A stretch of 64,000 nt of DNA from Deltaproteobacteria bacterium (GCA_018401435.1 JAGYJW010000014.1:1-64000), one strand, 5' to 3'; positions 51,288 to 60,723 are shown, counted from the first letter of the stretch. Notes: a model not told the origin generated them from the letters alone. Made by a program: numbers and translations.

Positions 51288-53393
51288 CTACAAGGCGCGG
51301 ACATAGGCCGCGATGCGGGCCAGCGCCTCGTCCGAGAGGGCGCTGCCGCTGTCATGGGCGCGGATGGCGGCTTCGAGGGTGGGGGCCGATCCATCGTGCA
51401 GATAGGGCGCCGTCGCGTGGCTTCCCAGCAAGGTGGGCGTGTCCAGGCCATCCAGCGGGCCCGCCCCCAGGCGCTGCCCCGAGGCTTCGGTGAGGGTCCC
51501 GACGTCATGGCGCAGAAAGCTGCCCAGGTCGGAGTCGGTGAAGGCCGGCCCGCTGTGGCAGGTGGCGCAGCCAGCGTCTTCGAATGCGGCCCGCCCGTCG
51601 GCGGGCTCAGGCCAGGGGGAAGGCGGCGTCTCTGTGAGGCTGCTCACATAGGCGGCCAGGGCGTCCAGCTCGGCGCTGCGCCCGGCCTTGGTTGCACCCA
51701 GGCTGGAGCCGCTCTCGGCCCAGTCTGCATCCGACAAGAAGCCCGTCCCGCCGAAGGGCCCGCGCATATCGTTCTCGAAGTCCTGGATCTCGTCGAAGTT
51801 GGCCGACCAGTGGACCGGACCCATGCCCATTCCCGCCCGGCCCAGCAGGCTGGGCGTATTGCGCAGGCCCTCTCCGCGGTCGCTGAAGTCCCAGGTGCGG
51901 CCGTCGTGGTCGCCGTCGGGGTGGCAGTTGGCACAAGAGATGTAGCCGGCGCGGGTGATGCGCTTGTCCGCGGCATCCCAGAAGATGCGCTTGCCCGCCA
52001 GGATCGTCTCGCTGAGCGGCTCTTCGGTGAGTGTGGGGGCGGTCCAGGTCGGGCTGAGCACCCGCGACAGATCGCGCACATCGTAGGCGCGCAGGCTGCG
52101 GTCCAACCAGACCTGCACATAGAGCGTGTCGCCATCCGGGCTGAGGGCGAGTCCGGTGGGCGCGTGGCCGACATCCAGGATGCTGCCGGCCAGATCGCCG
52201 CTCCAGGTGTCCAGGACGCTGATGGTGCGGGTGCCGGTGTGCAGCACATAGAGGCGCTCGCCCAGGGGCGAAGGCGCGACGGCGTTGGCCCGCCCCCGCT
52301 CATCGAATTGCTTGCGCCCGGCAGGCGTCTCTTCACCCGTCTCTGCATCCATGGTGCCCAGCACCGCCCGCACCGTGCTGTCGTGGGTCAGGGGCTGTCC
52401 GGAGAGGTAGCTGCCCCGCAGGCTGTTGCTATGGGCAAAGGGCAGGTAGAGGCTGCGTCCATCGGGGGAGGGGACCACCTGCTCCAGCAGGTTGGGCAGA
52501 CCGCCCGTGGTGGTGTCGCTGTCTCCCCCCCCATCCAGTCCCAGGGTGAAGACGGTCTGCTCGTCGAGATCCGCGCTGATCAGCGCGAGCTGGCCCCCCC
52601 CATCGGGGCTGCGGTTGCGGCTGAGGGCCAGGCGCCCATCGGGCAGCAGGGCGATGCCCCTCGGGTCGTGCAATGTGGGCACCGATCGGACGCTGTCCGG
52701 GCCGAAGTGGACCAGCTGCGGCGGGTCGGCCACGCTCACCCACCACTGGCCGTCCCGACCCACCAGGCCCTGGGGGCGTCCGCCCCCGGGCAGGTCCAAC
52801 AGGCGGGATGCCCCGCTGTGACGGTCAAAGACCGCGATCTGGCCCGCCGCTTCGCAGGCCACGGCGACGGCGTCCCCATCATTGGCCACCGCCCGGGGAC
52901 CGGCACAGGCGGGCCACTCTTGCAGCGCCCGGCTGTCTGCGTCGATGACCGAGAGGGCAGGGGACTCGGGGTTTACGACGAAGATCTGCCTGCCATCATC
53001 ACTCACGGCGATGGTTGCCGACCAGCGCGGGGGGATCTCCGATAGGGCCGGGTGGGCGATGACCCGTGTGGCGTCGCTGCTGCGTTGGCCGTCGGGCGAG
53101 GTGCATTGCACCACCGCCGTATAGACGCCGGGCTCCGTATAGACATGCTGCACGGCCTGGCCTTCTATCACCGTGCCGTCGCCCAGATCCCAGATCCAGG
53201 TCGCTCGCTCGGCGCCGTCACCATCGGCAGTCAACGACAGGGGCTGGCCCAGGACGACGGACTGATCGGGGCCGGCGATGGCGGTGCAGGCGAGAGAGGG
53301 CCCTGGGCCGCCGCTGTCGTCGCGGGGCCTGGCGCTGTCGGCTCCGCCGCCCTTGCAGCCCAGCAGCAGCAAGGCGAGCGGGGTGGCTCTCAC
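51288..53393 (-). CDS. Beta-propeller/di-heme cytochrome c peroxidase-like lipoprotein
   Basis: The 701-residue protein starts at GTG 53393 (overlap GTGA with the gene upstream). A lipobox LALLLLGCKGGG (Cys near 13) is followed by a PKD-like domain (ERATWIWDLGDGTVIEG). A YVTN-type beta-propeller follows (FVVNPESPALSVIDADSRAL, RLYVLHTGTRTISVLDTWSG). The C-terminal domain is a di-heme peroxidase/MauG-like unit with two CxxCH sites: SCANCHPDGDHDGRTWDF near 486 and GCATCHSGPAFTDSD near 608, and a distal axial-ligand region YLHDGSAPTLEAA. It would act outside the inner membrane, transferring electrons or modifying a protein partner. Confidence 0.82.
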   Translation of the reverse strand: MRATPLALLLLGCKGGGADSARPRDDSGGPGPSLACTAIAGPDQSVVLGQPLSLTADGDGAERATWIWDLGDGTVIEGQAVQHVYTEPGVYTAVVQCTSPDGQRSSDATRVIAHPALSEIPPRWSATIAVSDDGRQIFVVNPESPALSVIDADSRALQEWPACAGPRAVANDGDAVAVACEAAGQIAVFDRHSGASRLLDLPGGGRPQGLVGRDGQWWVSVADPPQLVHFGPDSVRSVPTLHDPRGIALLPDGRLALSRNRSPDGGGQLALISADLDEQTVFTLGLDGGGDSDTTTGGLPNLLEQVVPSPDGRSLYLPFAHSNSLRGSYLSGQPLTHDSTVRAVLGTMDAETGEETPAGRKQFDERGRANAVAPSPLGERLYVLHTGTRTISVLDTWSGDLAGSILDVGHAPTGLALSPDGDTLYVQVWLDRSLRAYDVRDLSRVLSPTWTAPTLTEEPLSETILAGKRIFWDAADKRITRAGYISCANCHPDGDHDGRTWDFSDRGEGLRNTPSLLGRAGMGMGPVHWSANFDEIQDFENDMRGPFGGTGFLSDADWAESGSSLGATKAGRSAELDALAAYVSSLTETPPSPWPEPADGRAAFEDAGCATCHSGPAFTDSDLGSFLRHDVGTLTEASGQRLGAGPLDGLDTPTLLGSHATAPYLHDGSAPTLEAAIRAHDSGSALSDEALARIAAYVRAL

Positions 53394-54907
53394 CGCGAGC
53401 CCGCGGTGCTGAAGCTGCTGCGCGTTGTCTGCGCCACCCGGTTGCCGTTGAGGTCCATGATGCCGCCGGCCATGATCTCGATGGTATAGGTGGTGCCGGG
53501 CTTCAATGGGGCCTTGGGCACATAGTGGGCCACCGACTCCTGGGCGTTGCCCCAGCCCTCGACCGGCTCGCCCTCGTCGTCGAAGAGTCGGATGCTCCCC
53601 GCAAAGACAGAGGCCGCGTCCACCATCTCGTTGAAGCCGACGCCGATGCGGGCGGTGGTGGCCACGCCGGTCTCTCCGTCGGTGGGCACCACCATCAGGA
53701 CCTCGGGCGCCTGGTGGTCGGGCTCGCTTCTCCAGGGGAGGACCGCGCTGGCGATGTCGTCCTCGGCGTCTTCATCCACGCTCAAGACCGCCACATTGCC
53801 ATAGGGGGTGAAGGTGTCGAGATCGCCGGGCAGGTGGGCCTCTCCGACCACCGTGATGTCCGGGAGTGCAGAGACGTCATAGATGCGGGCGATGCTGGAT
53901 TCCCCACTGAAGACCAGGCCCTCGTCGTAGAAGACATAGCCGCCGTTGCCTTCGATGGAGATGTCGCCTGCATATGCGGGGGCAGTGGGGTCCGAGATGT
54001 CGGTCACCATGATGCCGCCCGAGCCCTCCTTGCGGGCGAAGAAGGCCCACGGGCCCGCGATATTGGCGTGGTAGGCCTCCCAGGAGTCGCCCCCTGCGTC
54101 CTCGGTCTGGAAGAGCCCGCCGGGGATGGGCAGGGGGTTGATGGGGTCGGAGATGTCGAGGATCGCCGCCCGCTTTCCTTCTGCCGAGCTGACCAGCAGC
54201 CGGGTGCCCATGGCAAAGACCCCGCCCGCCCGCAGCACCGGGTCGAAGCTGTAGCTCCCCACCAGCACCGGCGCGTCGAGATCGCTTGTATCCAACACAT
54301 AGACGCCGTTGTCTGCTGCGGCGACGTAGAGGTAGGGGAACTGCCAGGCCACGCTCAGCACCACCCGCGCATAGGCGTCGGGGTAGACCACGTCGGGCAG
54401 GGTCAGGTAGGCTATGGATTCCGGCGCGGTGACGTCGGTGATATCCCAGATCAGCACACCCAATGCGCCGGTAGATACCATATAGTCGCCGGCCTGTTCG
54501 TCGCCCTCGGGCAAATGCAAGAAGCCCAGGCTGTGGCTCTCCCGCATCTGCTGCACCCAGCCTTCCCCCTCCTTGATGGGATTGCAGGGATCGGTCATGT
54601 CGAAGAAGGAGATGCCCCCGGTGCCGAATTCCGGTGACCAGGGCAGCACCAGGTGGCCGCGATAGGGCATCACTAGGTTGTGGTGCATGTAGTCGCGCGC
54701 CTCGTCGCCATGCAGCCGGGCGCAGTTCACCCACAGCTCGGCGTCGTCAAAGACCCGCTCGGGGCCGCCTGGGCCGCGCAAGGGCGGGCTGTCGCCGGGC
54801 TCGGCGAAGGCATAGCCCTTGGGGGTGGCCCCGGTCTCTTCCAGGGGGTTGTCGGCCTTGCAGGCGGAGAGGGCGGTCAATCCGATCAGTGCGGCCAGGG
54901 GGCGCAT
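53390..54907 (-). CDS. LVIVD-repeat lipoprotein with Ig-like C-terminal domain
   Basis: The 505-residue protein has a lipobox LIGLTALSACKADN (Cys near 16). LVIVD-type propeller repeats follow (GVLIWDITDVTAPESIAYL, GVYVLDTSDLDAPVLVGSY, AAILDISDPINPLPI, GIMVTDISDPTAPAYAG), then a Big_5/Ig-like domain (VPTDGETGVATTARIGVGFN). Such surface proteins are common in myxobacteria, with unknown function. Start ATG 54907 is preceded by GAGGAGC. It overlaps the peroxidase-like gene by four bases, so the two are probably made together and may form one complex. Confidence 0.78.
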   Translation of the reverse strand: MRPLAALIGLTALSACKADNPLEETGATPKGYAFAEPGDSPPLRGPGGPERVFDDAELWVNCARLHGDEARDYMHHNLVMPYRGHLVLPWSPEFGTGGISFFDMTDPCNPIKEGEGWVQQMRESHSLGFLHLPEGDEQAGDYMVSTGALGVLIWDITDVTAPESIAYLTLPDVVYPDAYARVVLSVAWQFPYLYVAAADNGVYVLDTSDLDAPVLVGSYSFDPVLRAGGVFAMGTRLLVSSAEGKRAAILDISDPINPLPIPGGLFQTEDAGGDSWEAYHANIAGPWAFFARKEGSGGIMVTDISDPTAPAYAGDISIEGNGGYVFYDEGLVFSGESSIARIYDVSALPDITVVGEAHLPGDLDTFTPYGNVAVLSVDEDAEDDIASAVLPWRSEPDHQAPEVLMVVPTDGETGVATTARIGVGFNEMVDAASVFAGSIRLFDDEGEPVEGWGNAQESVAHYVPKAPLKPGTTYTIEIMAGGIMDLNGNRVAQTTRSSFSTAGSR

Positions 54908-55012
54908 GGAAGCTCCTCGACGGGCGCTGCACGCGCCCGGAGGCGGGCAGACGCAGACGCGGGTGGAGAGCATCTTGCCCCCCACCCGCGCAGGTGTACA
55001 GCGGCGGCGCGC
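54908..55012 (-). terminator. Two hairpins between HMA lipoprotein and LVIVD gene
   Basis: A 9-base perfect stem CGCGGGTGG/CCACCCGCG (54958-54966 and 54982-54990, loop 15) lies 22 bases past the HMA gene stop and may be its terminator. A second stem CGGGCGC/GCGCCCG (54921-54927, 54933-54939) stands just before the LVIVD gene's Shine-Dalgarno and could affect its translation. Neither has a T-tract. Confidence 0.5.
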
Positions 55013-55396
55013 TCAGTTGATGGCGGTCTCGGTCTTCTTGGCGCTGTAGTTGCCGGCGGCGGCGATGGCGTTGACCAGCGCGTCGGGGTTGGTCTTGCCG
55101 CTGTCAAAGGCGATCTCGGCAGTGCCGCTCTCGAAGCTGACGAAGGCGGCCTTCACGCCCTCCACCTTGAGCAGGGCGGCCTGCACGCCGCTGGCGCAGC
55201 CGCCGCAGGTCAGGCCGGTGACGGCCAGGGCGACCTTGGTTCCATCGGCGTCCTGGACGGACTTCTGGGAGGCCTGGGCCTGCTCGGCGGCGGCCATGGG
55301 GCAGCCGCTCTTGCCTTCGGCGGTCTTTTCGCCGCCACAGGCGAGGGCGACGGAGAGGAAGGAGGTGGCGGCGAAGACGGTCAGGGTGCGGATCAT
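55013..55396 (-). CDS. Heavy-metal-associated (HMA) domain lipoprotein
   Basis: The 127-residue protein has a lipobox FLSVALACGGEK (Cys near 20), a short spacer with a CPMA motif (KSGCPMAAAEQ), and an HMA domain whose CxxC is TGLTCGGCASGV near residues 64-68, followed by AALLKVEGVKAAFVSFESGT. It most likely binds copper or another soft metal at the envelope. Start ATG 55396 has GGGAG upstream. A promoter is proposed upstream. It diverges from nadC. Confidence 0.82.
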   Translation of the reverse strand: MIRTLTVFAATSFLSVALACGGEKTAEGKSGCPMAAAEQAQASQKSVQDADGTKVALAVTGLTCGGCASGVQAALLKVEGVKAAFVSFESGTAEIAFDSGKTNPDALVNAIAAAGNYSAKKTETAIN

Positions 55397-55455
55397 GGGG
55401 TCTCCCGTGTGGGCTTGGAGGCAGGACGAGGGTCGGAGAAGAGGACCTCTCTGCA

Positions 55456-55484
55456 AGCATAGCCGGCAACGCGGCCCATGCCAG
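55456..55484 (-). promoter_or_regulatory. Sigma70-like promoter of HMA lipoprotein
   Basis: On the minus strand CTGGCA (complement of 55479-55484) and TATGCT (complement of 55456-55461) are spaced by 17 bases. Four of six bases match the consensus at each box. A palindrome AGAGG-A-CCTCT (55440-55450) lies just downstream and could be an operator near the start of transcription. Confidence 0.4.
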
Positions 55485-55529
55485 CCCGCGGGCGCGCGAC
55501 GGCCCCGCAGGCGGTGATAGGCTCACGGC

Positions 55530-56390
55530 ATGGCTCCCATTTCCGACCCGCGCCTTCAAGATCTCGTCGCCCGTGCCCTCGCTGAAGATGTGGGCCAGGG
55601 CGACATCACCACCGAGTCCTGCGTCCCGGCCGATCGGGTGGGCAGCGGGCGCATCACGGCCAAGCAGGCGCTGGTGGTCTGCGGCCACGCCGAGGCCGCC
55701 GAGGTCTTTGCCCAGCTGGGCGCGGCCTATGCGCCCCTGGTCGCAGAAGGCAGCCGGGCGCAGCCCGGGACGGTCGTGGCCGCCGTCCGCGGTCCGCTGC
55801 GGTCCTTGCTCACCGGTGAGCGGGTGGCCCTCAACTTCTTGATGTCGCTGTCGGGGATCGCCACCCACACCCGCGCCGCGGTGGAGGCCGCGCCGGGCCT
55901 GCGCCTGGTGGACACCCGCAAGACGGCGCCGCTGCTGCGCGGGCCCCAGCGCCGGGCAGTCAAGGTCGGGGGCGGATCCAACCATCGTTTCGCGCTCTAC
56001 GACGGCATCCTCATCAAGGACAACCACATCGTCGCCGCCGGGGGCATCGCCCAGGCAGTCCAGGCGGCGCGGGCGCAGGCCCACCACCTGCTCCGGATCG
56101 AGGTGGAGGTCGAGACCGAGGGCCAGGCCGACGAAGCCGTGGCAGCAGGGGCAGAGGTGCTCCTGCTGGACAATATGGATGATGCCACCATGGCCCGCAT
56201 CATCGCCCGGCACCGCGGCCGCGCCCTCTTCGAGGCCAGCGGCAATATGAGCGCGGCGCGGCTGCCCGCGATGAAGGCGCTCGGCGTGGATGTGGTCAGC
56301 ATGGGCGGCCTCATCCACCAGGCCCGCTGGGTGGACCTGTCCATGCGCCTGGACGGCATTGACTCCGGTGCCGAGGCGCCTTCGACCTGA
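55530..56390 (+). CDS. nadC: Nicotinate-nucleotide diphosphorylase (carboxylating) NadC
   Basis: NadC makes nicotinate mononucleotide from quinolinate and PRPP in NAD synthesis. The 286-residue protein carries the family motifs AEDVGQGDITTESCV, ERVALNFLMSLSGIATHT, VDTRKTAPLLRGPQRRAVKV with the conserved arginines and lysine, GGSNHRFALYDGILIKDNHI, VEVETEGQADEAV, LLLDNMDDATM and FEASGNM. It is a single gene without nadA or nadB nearby. The start ATG 55530 is the family start. Confidence 0.95.
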   Translation: MAPISDPRLQDLVARALAEDVGQGDITTESCVPADRVGSGRITAKQALVVCGHAEAAEVFAQLGAAYAPLVAEGSRAQPGTVVAAVRGPLRSLLTGERVALNFLMSLSGIATHTRAAVEAAPGLRLVDTRKTAPLLRGPQRRAVKVGGGSNHRFALYDGILIKDNHIVAAGGIAQAVQAARAQAHHLLRIEVEVETEGQADEAVAAGAEVLLLDNMDDATMARIIARHRGRALFEASGNMSAARLPAMKALGVDVVSMGGLIHQARWVDLSMRLDGIDSGAEAPST

Positions 56391-56485
56391 GCCCAGCACC
56401 CGCAACTTGCCCCGGCGGCTGGATCCCTCCGCCATTCCGGGCCAGAATCCCAGGGCGCCACTGGCTTGGCGCAGGAGAGACACCG
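56391..56485 (+). other. Short intergenic region before MopE/FG-GAP gene
   Basis: These 95 bases hold a Shine-Dalgarno-like AGGAGAG close to ATG 56486. No clear promoter boxes or hairpins are visible. Confidence 0.3.
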
Positions 56486-59260
56486 ATGCGGCCCGTCCGA
56501 TTGCTCAGCACCCTCCTCGCCTTCAGCACGGGCTGCGCCTACCTCTCGGATATGGACGAGCAGTGGCGCTTGGACCCCGATGGCGACGGCGTGCCCATCG
56601 GCACCGACTGCGATGACGAGGACGGGGCGGTCGGCGCGCCGCAGACCTTCTTCGCCGATGCCGACGGCGATGGTCATGGCGATCCCGGCACCGAAGAGAC
56701 CGCCTGCCTGCCTCCGGCGGGCTTCGTCGTGACCTCGGATGACTGCGACGACGCCGACGCCGCGGTCTATCCGGGCGCGCCCGACGCCTGGTATGACGGC
56801 GTGGATGCCGACTGCGCCGGAAACGACGACTATGATCAGGACGGCGACGGTTATGGCATCGACGAGGACTGTGACGACGAGAATGCGGCACTGGTGCCCG
56901 ATCCCGACGCGCCAGAGATCCCCTACAACGGGGTCGACGACAACTGCTTCCTCGGCGACGGCGATGGCGACGCCGATGGCGACGGCTTCTGGGCGGCGGA
57001 CTACGCGATCCTGGTGCGCGCCAATGGCGGCGAGCCCCTGGCCATCCCGCCCGGGGCGGCGGGTGACTGCTGGGACGACCCGTCCGTCACCCCCCTGGGC
57101 TTCGACAGCATCAACGGCTTCCCGCGCTTGAGCGCCGGCGATGTGAACCCCGACGCAACAGAGACCTTCTATGATGGAGTCGATCAGGACTGCGGCGGGC
57201 AGGACGTCAACGTCGATGGCATCCTCGATGACTTCGATTGGGACCTGGACGGCGATGCTTCCGCCACCTGGGCGGATCCCAGCGGGCTCACCGGCGGCGA
57301 CTGCATCGACTGCGACTGCGAGGGCGCGGCCTGCCCGGCCGCCTGCGACGCAGAGGCCGCCAATCCGGCCGGCTTGGCCCCCAGCCGGGTCAACAGCGCC
57401 GCCGCCGAGACCTGGTATGACGGCACCGATCAGGACTGCCGCGGCGACGACGACTACGATCGCGACAACGACGGCTACGACTGTGATTCCAGTCATGGCG
57501 GCAACTGCACCGGCAGCGACTGCGACGACCTGGCCGATCGGGTGCATCCCGGCGCGGTGGACGACTGGTATGACGGCATCGACTCGGACTGTGGCGGAGA
57601 GGACGACTTCGACCAGGACGGCGACGGCTACCAGGCCGAAGACTATGGCGGAGACGACTGCGACGACCTCGACTCATCCACCAACCCCGGCGCGGCCGAG
57701 ATCTGGTATGACGGCTTCGACCAGAACTGCGACGGCGCCGACGATTACGACCAGGACGGCGATGGCTGGCGCTCCGATGCCTATGGTGGCAGCGACTGCC
57801 TGGATACCAATGCAAGCGTGAATGTCGGCCAACGCGAGATAGAAGGCAACGGCCTGGACGACGACTGCTCGGGCGACAGCAACGGAAACCAGCTGGAAGG
57901 CCTGCTCAACGGCTCGGATGCCGATGCGTCCTGGCGTGGCACCACCGCTGGCGACGCCGCGGGCCACCGTGTGTCCGGTGCCGGCGACGTCAACGGTGAC
58001 GGCCTGGATGATTACCTTGTGGCTGCGCCCTACAATGACCTCGCCGGCAGCTCCGCCGGCGTGGTCTACCTGGTGCATGGGCCGGGACTCGCCGGGGGCC
58101 TGCTCAGCAGCGCAAATGCGTCGCTCTACGGGGAAGCGGCCAGCGATCTGTTGGGCTGGGGCTTGACGGGCCTGGGCGATACCGATGGCGACGGCTTCGA
58201 CGACTTCGCATTGGGCTCCTACTCTGCCAATATCAGCAACACCGACGACGGCGCCGCCTATATTGTCTACGGTCCGGTCTCCCTGTCCGGCTACTATGTG
58301 GACTATGTGGCAGACGGCATGTATTGGGGTGCATATGCCGGCTCCTATGCCGGCTATGATCTCTCCTCCGCGGGTGACCACAACGCCGATGGATACGCTG
58401 ATCTGATCGTCGGCGCGCCCTACGACAGCTGGGATGGGAGCTACTCGGGTCGGGCTTGGGTGGTGCAGGGGCCGCTGACCGGGGTGGAGTCCCTGGCCGG
58501 CAGCCCGGAGATATCCCCTGAAGTCGGCGACTACGACTACCTGGGCTATGCCTCGGCGGGCGTGGACCTGACGGGCGATGGGCAGTCCGATGTCGCGCTC
58601 TCTGCGCCCAATGCCAACGTGGGCACGCTCAGCTATGGCGGCGTGGTCTATGTCTTTGACGGCCCCATCACGGGCGATCTGACCGCGGGAACCAGCACGG
58701 CCACCGCCCGCATCACCGCGGTGACCGACGGCCAGTTCCTGGGCAGCGACCTCAGCGGCGGGGATATCGATGGCGACGGCTACAACGATCTGCTGATCGG
58801 TGCCACCAACAGCCAGAGCACCTCGGGCTCCTATGTTGGCGGGGCTTATGTTGTATTGGGTCCGGTCACGACCTCGGGCAGCGTGGGCAGCCTGGCCCAC
58901 GCCCGCATCCTGGGCCGCACCTCCTACGGCAACTTCGGCGAATCGGTCGAGCTGAGCGGGGACTACGATGGCGACGGCAACGCCGACCTGCTCATCGGCT
59001 CGAGCGGCGACACGGGGCTCTCCTCCTACGAGGGTGCCAATTGGGTCTTCTATGGGCCGGTCACGGGCGCCCTGACGGCCAATGCCAACTATGGCGCCCG
59101 ACTCGGCGGAAATAACGCCAGCGACGCCATGAGCCAGGGCCGGTCCGCCGGAGACGTGGACGGCGACGGCTATGACGATGTCATCGGTGGGGCCCGCGGC
59201 GCCGACAGCAGCGCCGTCAACGCCGGCGCCGCCTACCTCTGGCTGGGTGGCGCGCTCTGA
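56486..59260 (+). CDS. MopE-type metal-binding repeat and FG-GAP repeat lipoprotein
   Basis: The 924-residue protein has a lipobox LLAFSTGCAYL (Cys near 17). Residues 25-470 form about six Asp-rich MopE-type repeats, each with a calcium-like DxDGDGY loop, a DCDD knot and a PGA...WYDG.D.DC ending; at least four carry the conserved Trp-Tyr pair. Residues 480-924 are FG-GAP repeats of integrin-alpha type (GDVNGDGLDDYLVAAPYND, GDIDGDGYNDLLIGATNS). The two parts are probably a surface-exposed metal-stabilised rod plus a propeller. Metal identity (calcium or copper) is unproved. It overlaps the convergent membrane protein by 28 bases. Confidence 0.82.
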   Translation: MRPVRLLSTLLAFSTGCAYLSDMDEQWRLDPDGDGVPIGTDCDDEDGAVGAPQTFFADADGDGHGDPGTEETACLPPAGFVVTSDDCDDADAAVYPGAPDAWYDGVDADCAGNDDYDQDGDGYGIDEDCDDENAALVPDPDAPEIPYNGVDDNCFLGDGDGDADGDGFWAADYAILVRANGGEPLAIPPGAAGDCWDDPSVTPLGFDSINGFPRLSAGDVNPDATETFYDGVDQDCGGQDVNVDGILDDFDWDLDGDASATWADPSGLTGGDCIDCDCEGAACPAACDAEAANPAGLAPSRVNSAAAETWYDGTDQDCRGDDDYDRDNDGYDCDSSHGGNCTGSDCDDLADRVHPGAVDDWYDGIDSDCGGEDDFDQDGDGYQAEDYGGDDCDDLDSSTNPGAAEIWYDGFDQNCDGADDYDQDGDGWRSDAYGGSDCLDTNASVNVGQREIEGNGLDDDCSGDSNGNQLEGLLNGSDADASWRGTTAGDAAGHRVSGAGDVNGDGLDDYLVAAPYNDLAGSSAGVVYLVHGPGLAGGLLSSANASLYGEAASDLLGWGLTGLGDTDGDGFDDFALGSYSANISNTDDGAAYIVYGPVSLSGYYVDYVADGMYWGAYAGSYAGYDLSSAGDHNADGYADLIVGAPYDSWDGSYSGRAWVVQGPLTGVESLAGSPEISPEVGDYDYLGYASAGVDLTGDGQSDVALSAPNANVGTLSYGGVVYVFDGPITGDLTAGTSTATARITAVTDGQFLGSDLSGGDIDGDGYNDLLIGATNSQSTSGSYVGGAYVVLGPVTTSGSVGSLAHARILGRTSYGNFGESVELSGDYDGDGNADLLIGSSGDTGLSSYEGANWVFYGPVTGALTANANYGARLGGNNASDAMSQGRSAGDVDGDGYDDVIGGARGADSSAVNAGAAYLWLGGAL

Positions 59261-60672
59261 GGACCGCCCTCGGCGGGAAAGACCCGCTGCTGCCAGCCGG
59301 CGTCCAGGCTGGAGCCCTGGATGGCGCTGAGCGGCGGGTAGACGGGGTGGCTGCGCACCAGCAGCAGCCAGCTCAGCATTGCCGCGGCGACCAGGCCGAT
59401 GCCGATGGCCTTGCCGGGCCGCCAGGCGCGCAGGCCCAAGGCGCCGGCCCCTAGCAGCAGCAGCCAGCTGGCCTCGAAGAAGACCTCGGGCTTGGCCACC
59501 CGGTCGAAGCCGGGCAGCAGCGTCCAGGCTGCCATGTAGAACGGGTTGAGCACGCCGTCCTGGGGCAGGGGGCCTCGGGGCCAGAGCACCGGCCCCACGC
59601 TCAACAAGGCGAGCAGCAGCGCGGCGCACACCGCAAAGACTGCCCGGCTGTCGCGCCGGGCCCGCCAAAGTCCAACAGCAGCGAGGGACATCGACACCGG
59701 GTCCAGGGCGCGCCAGACCTCCAACCGGTTCCAGCGAAAGGGTGACAAGGAGAAGCCGTCCAAGGCGGCCCGCTCCCACAAGAAGCGCTCGGGGCTGGCC
59801 AGGGCCGGGCCGCTGGCCATGACCTGGGCCTGCCAGCCGGCCAGCAGCAGGCCCGGCAGCGCGCAGGCCAGGCAGGCCAGGGCCAGGGCGCGGGTCTGTG
59901 GGCGCAGCTGCCGCTGGCGCAGGCTGGCCATTCCCTCCGCCACCAAGGCCAAGGCGCCCAAGGCGGCCGCTACCAGTCCAAAATAAAGATTCATCCAGGT
60001 CATCAGGCCGAATACGACCGCCGGGGCCAGCCGCCGGGCCCCACCTGTCCCCCCCTGCCAGGCCCGGTGCAGCGCCAGGGCGAAGAGGGGCAGCCAGAAG
60101 ACAGCAGACTTCTCGATCGTGGCCCAGTTCAGGTCGCGCATCACGTGCAGGCCCATGCCGAAGGGCAGGGCCATGGCCAGGGCCACGGCGGGGGAGGCCC
60201 CCAGGCGGGAACAGAGCAGGGCCATGCAGCCCCAGCCCAGGGCGAGGTTGAGCAGCCCCTGGGCGTTGAAGGCCCCAAGCGGGCTGAGCACGAGATCAAA
60301 GAGCTCGGTCACCCACAGGTGGCCCACATGCACGCCGATCAGGCGCACGGCGGGGTCTGCGGTGGCGGCGATGGGATGGCCCAGCAGCCGCCAGTGCACC
60401 CCGTCCAGGTAGAAGAGCAGGCTGCCCTCCTTGTCCAGGGTGGGAAAGCTGCCCAGCACCACCCGGTCGATCAGCGGCAGGGCCGGGGCCGTGAGCAGGA
60501 CCACCGCGCCAGCGATGAAGAGGCCGCCCCGCAGGGGGCCGGGCAGGCGGGGCGGGGCCGCCAGCGCCCAGAGCAGCAGGCAGAGCAGCAGGCACAGGGC
60601 CCAGGCCCACGGCTCCACCAGGGGACCGGCGTCGAGCAGGATCTGGCGGGGGTCTGGCGGAGGGCCGTACAC
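59233..60672 (-). CDS. Multi-pass membrane protein related to the one at 23.5-25.3 kb
   Basis: The 479-residue protein has about ten transmembrane helices and a short C-terminal tail (HPVYPPLSAIQGSSLDAGWQ). Shared features with the protein at 23499-25326 include the first-loop hydrophobic layout, LFYLDGVHWRLLGHP in place of the WTWWWVWE region, and TRW-like loops between helices. No catalytic motif is recognised; it may be a polysaccharide or lipid-sugar membrane enzyme. GTG 60672 is the first possible start. It diverges from mutY with 51 bases between. Confidence 0.5.
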   Translation of the reverse strand: MYGPPPDPRQILLDAGPLVEPWAWALCLLLCLLLWALAAPPRLPGPLRGGLFIAGAVVLLTAPALPLIDRVVLGSFPTLDKEGSLLFYLDGVHWRLLGHPIAATADPAVRLIGVHVGHLWVTELFDLVLSPLGAFNAQGLLNLALGWGCMALLCSRLGASPAVALAMALPFGMGLHVMRDLNWATIEKSAVFWLPLFALALHRAWQGGTGGARRLAPAVVFGLMTWMNLYFGLVAAALGALALVAEGMASLRQRQLRPQTRALALACLACALPGLLLAGWQAQVMASGPALASPERFLWERAALDGFSLSPFRWNRLEVWRALDPVSMSLAAVGLWRARRDSRAVFAVCAALLLALLSVGPVLWPRGPLPQDGVLNPFYMAAWTLLPGFDRVAKPEVFFEASWLLLLGAGALGLRAWRPGKAIGIGLVAAAMLSWLLLVRSHPVYPPLSAIQGSSLDAGWQQRVFPAEGGPQSAPPSQR

Positions 60673-60723
60673 GCCTGGGCTCTAGCCGCCGGCCCGCGCC
60701 CGCGCCCGGGTTAGCCCGCCGCC

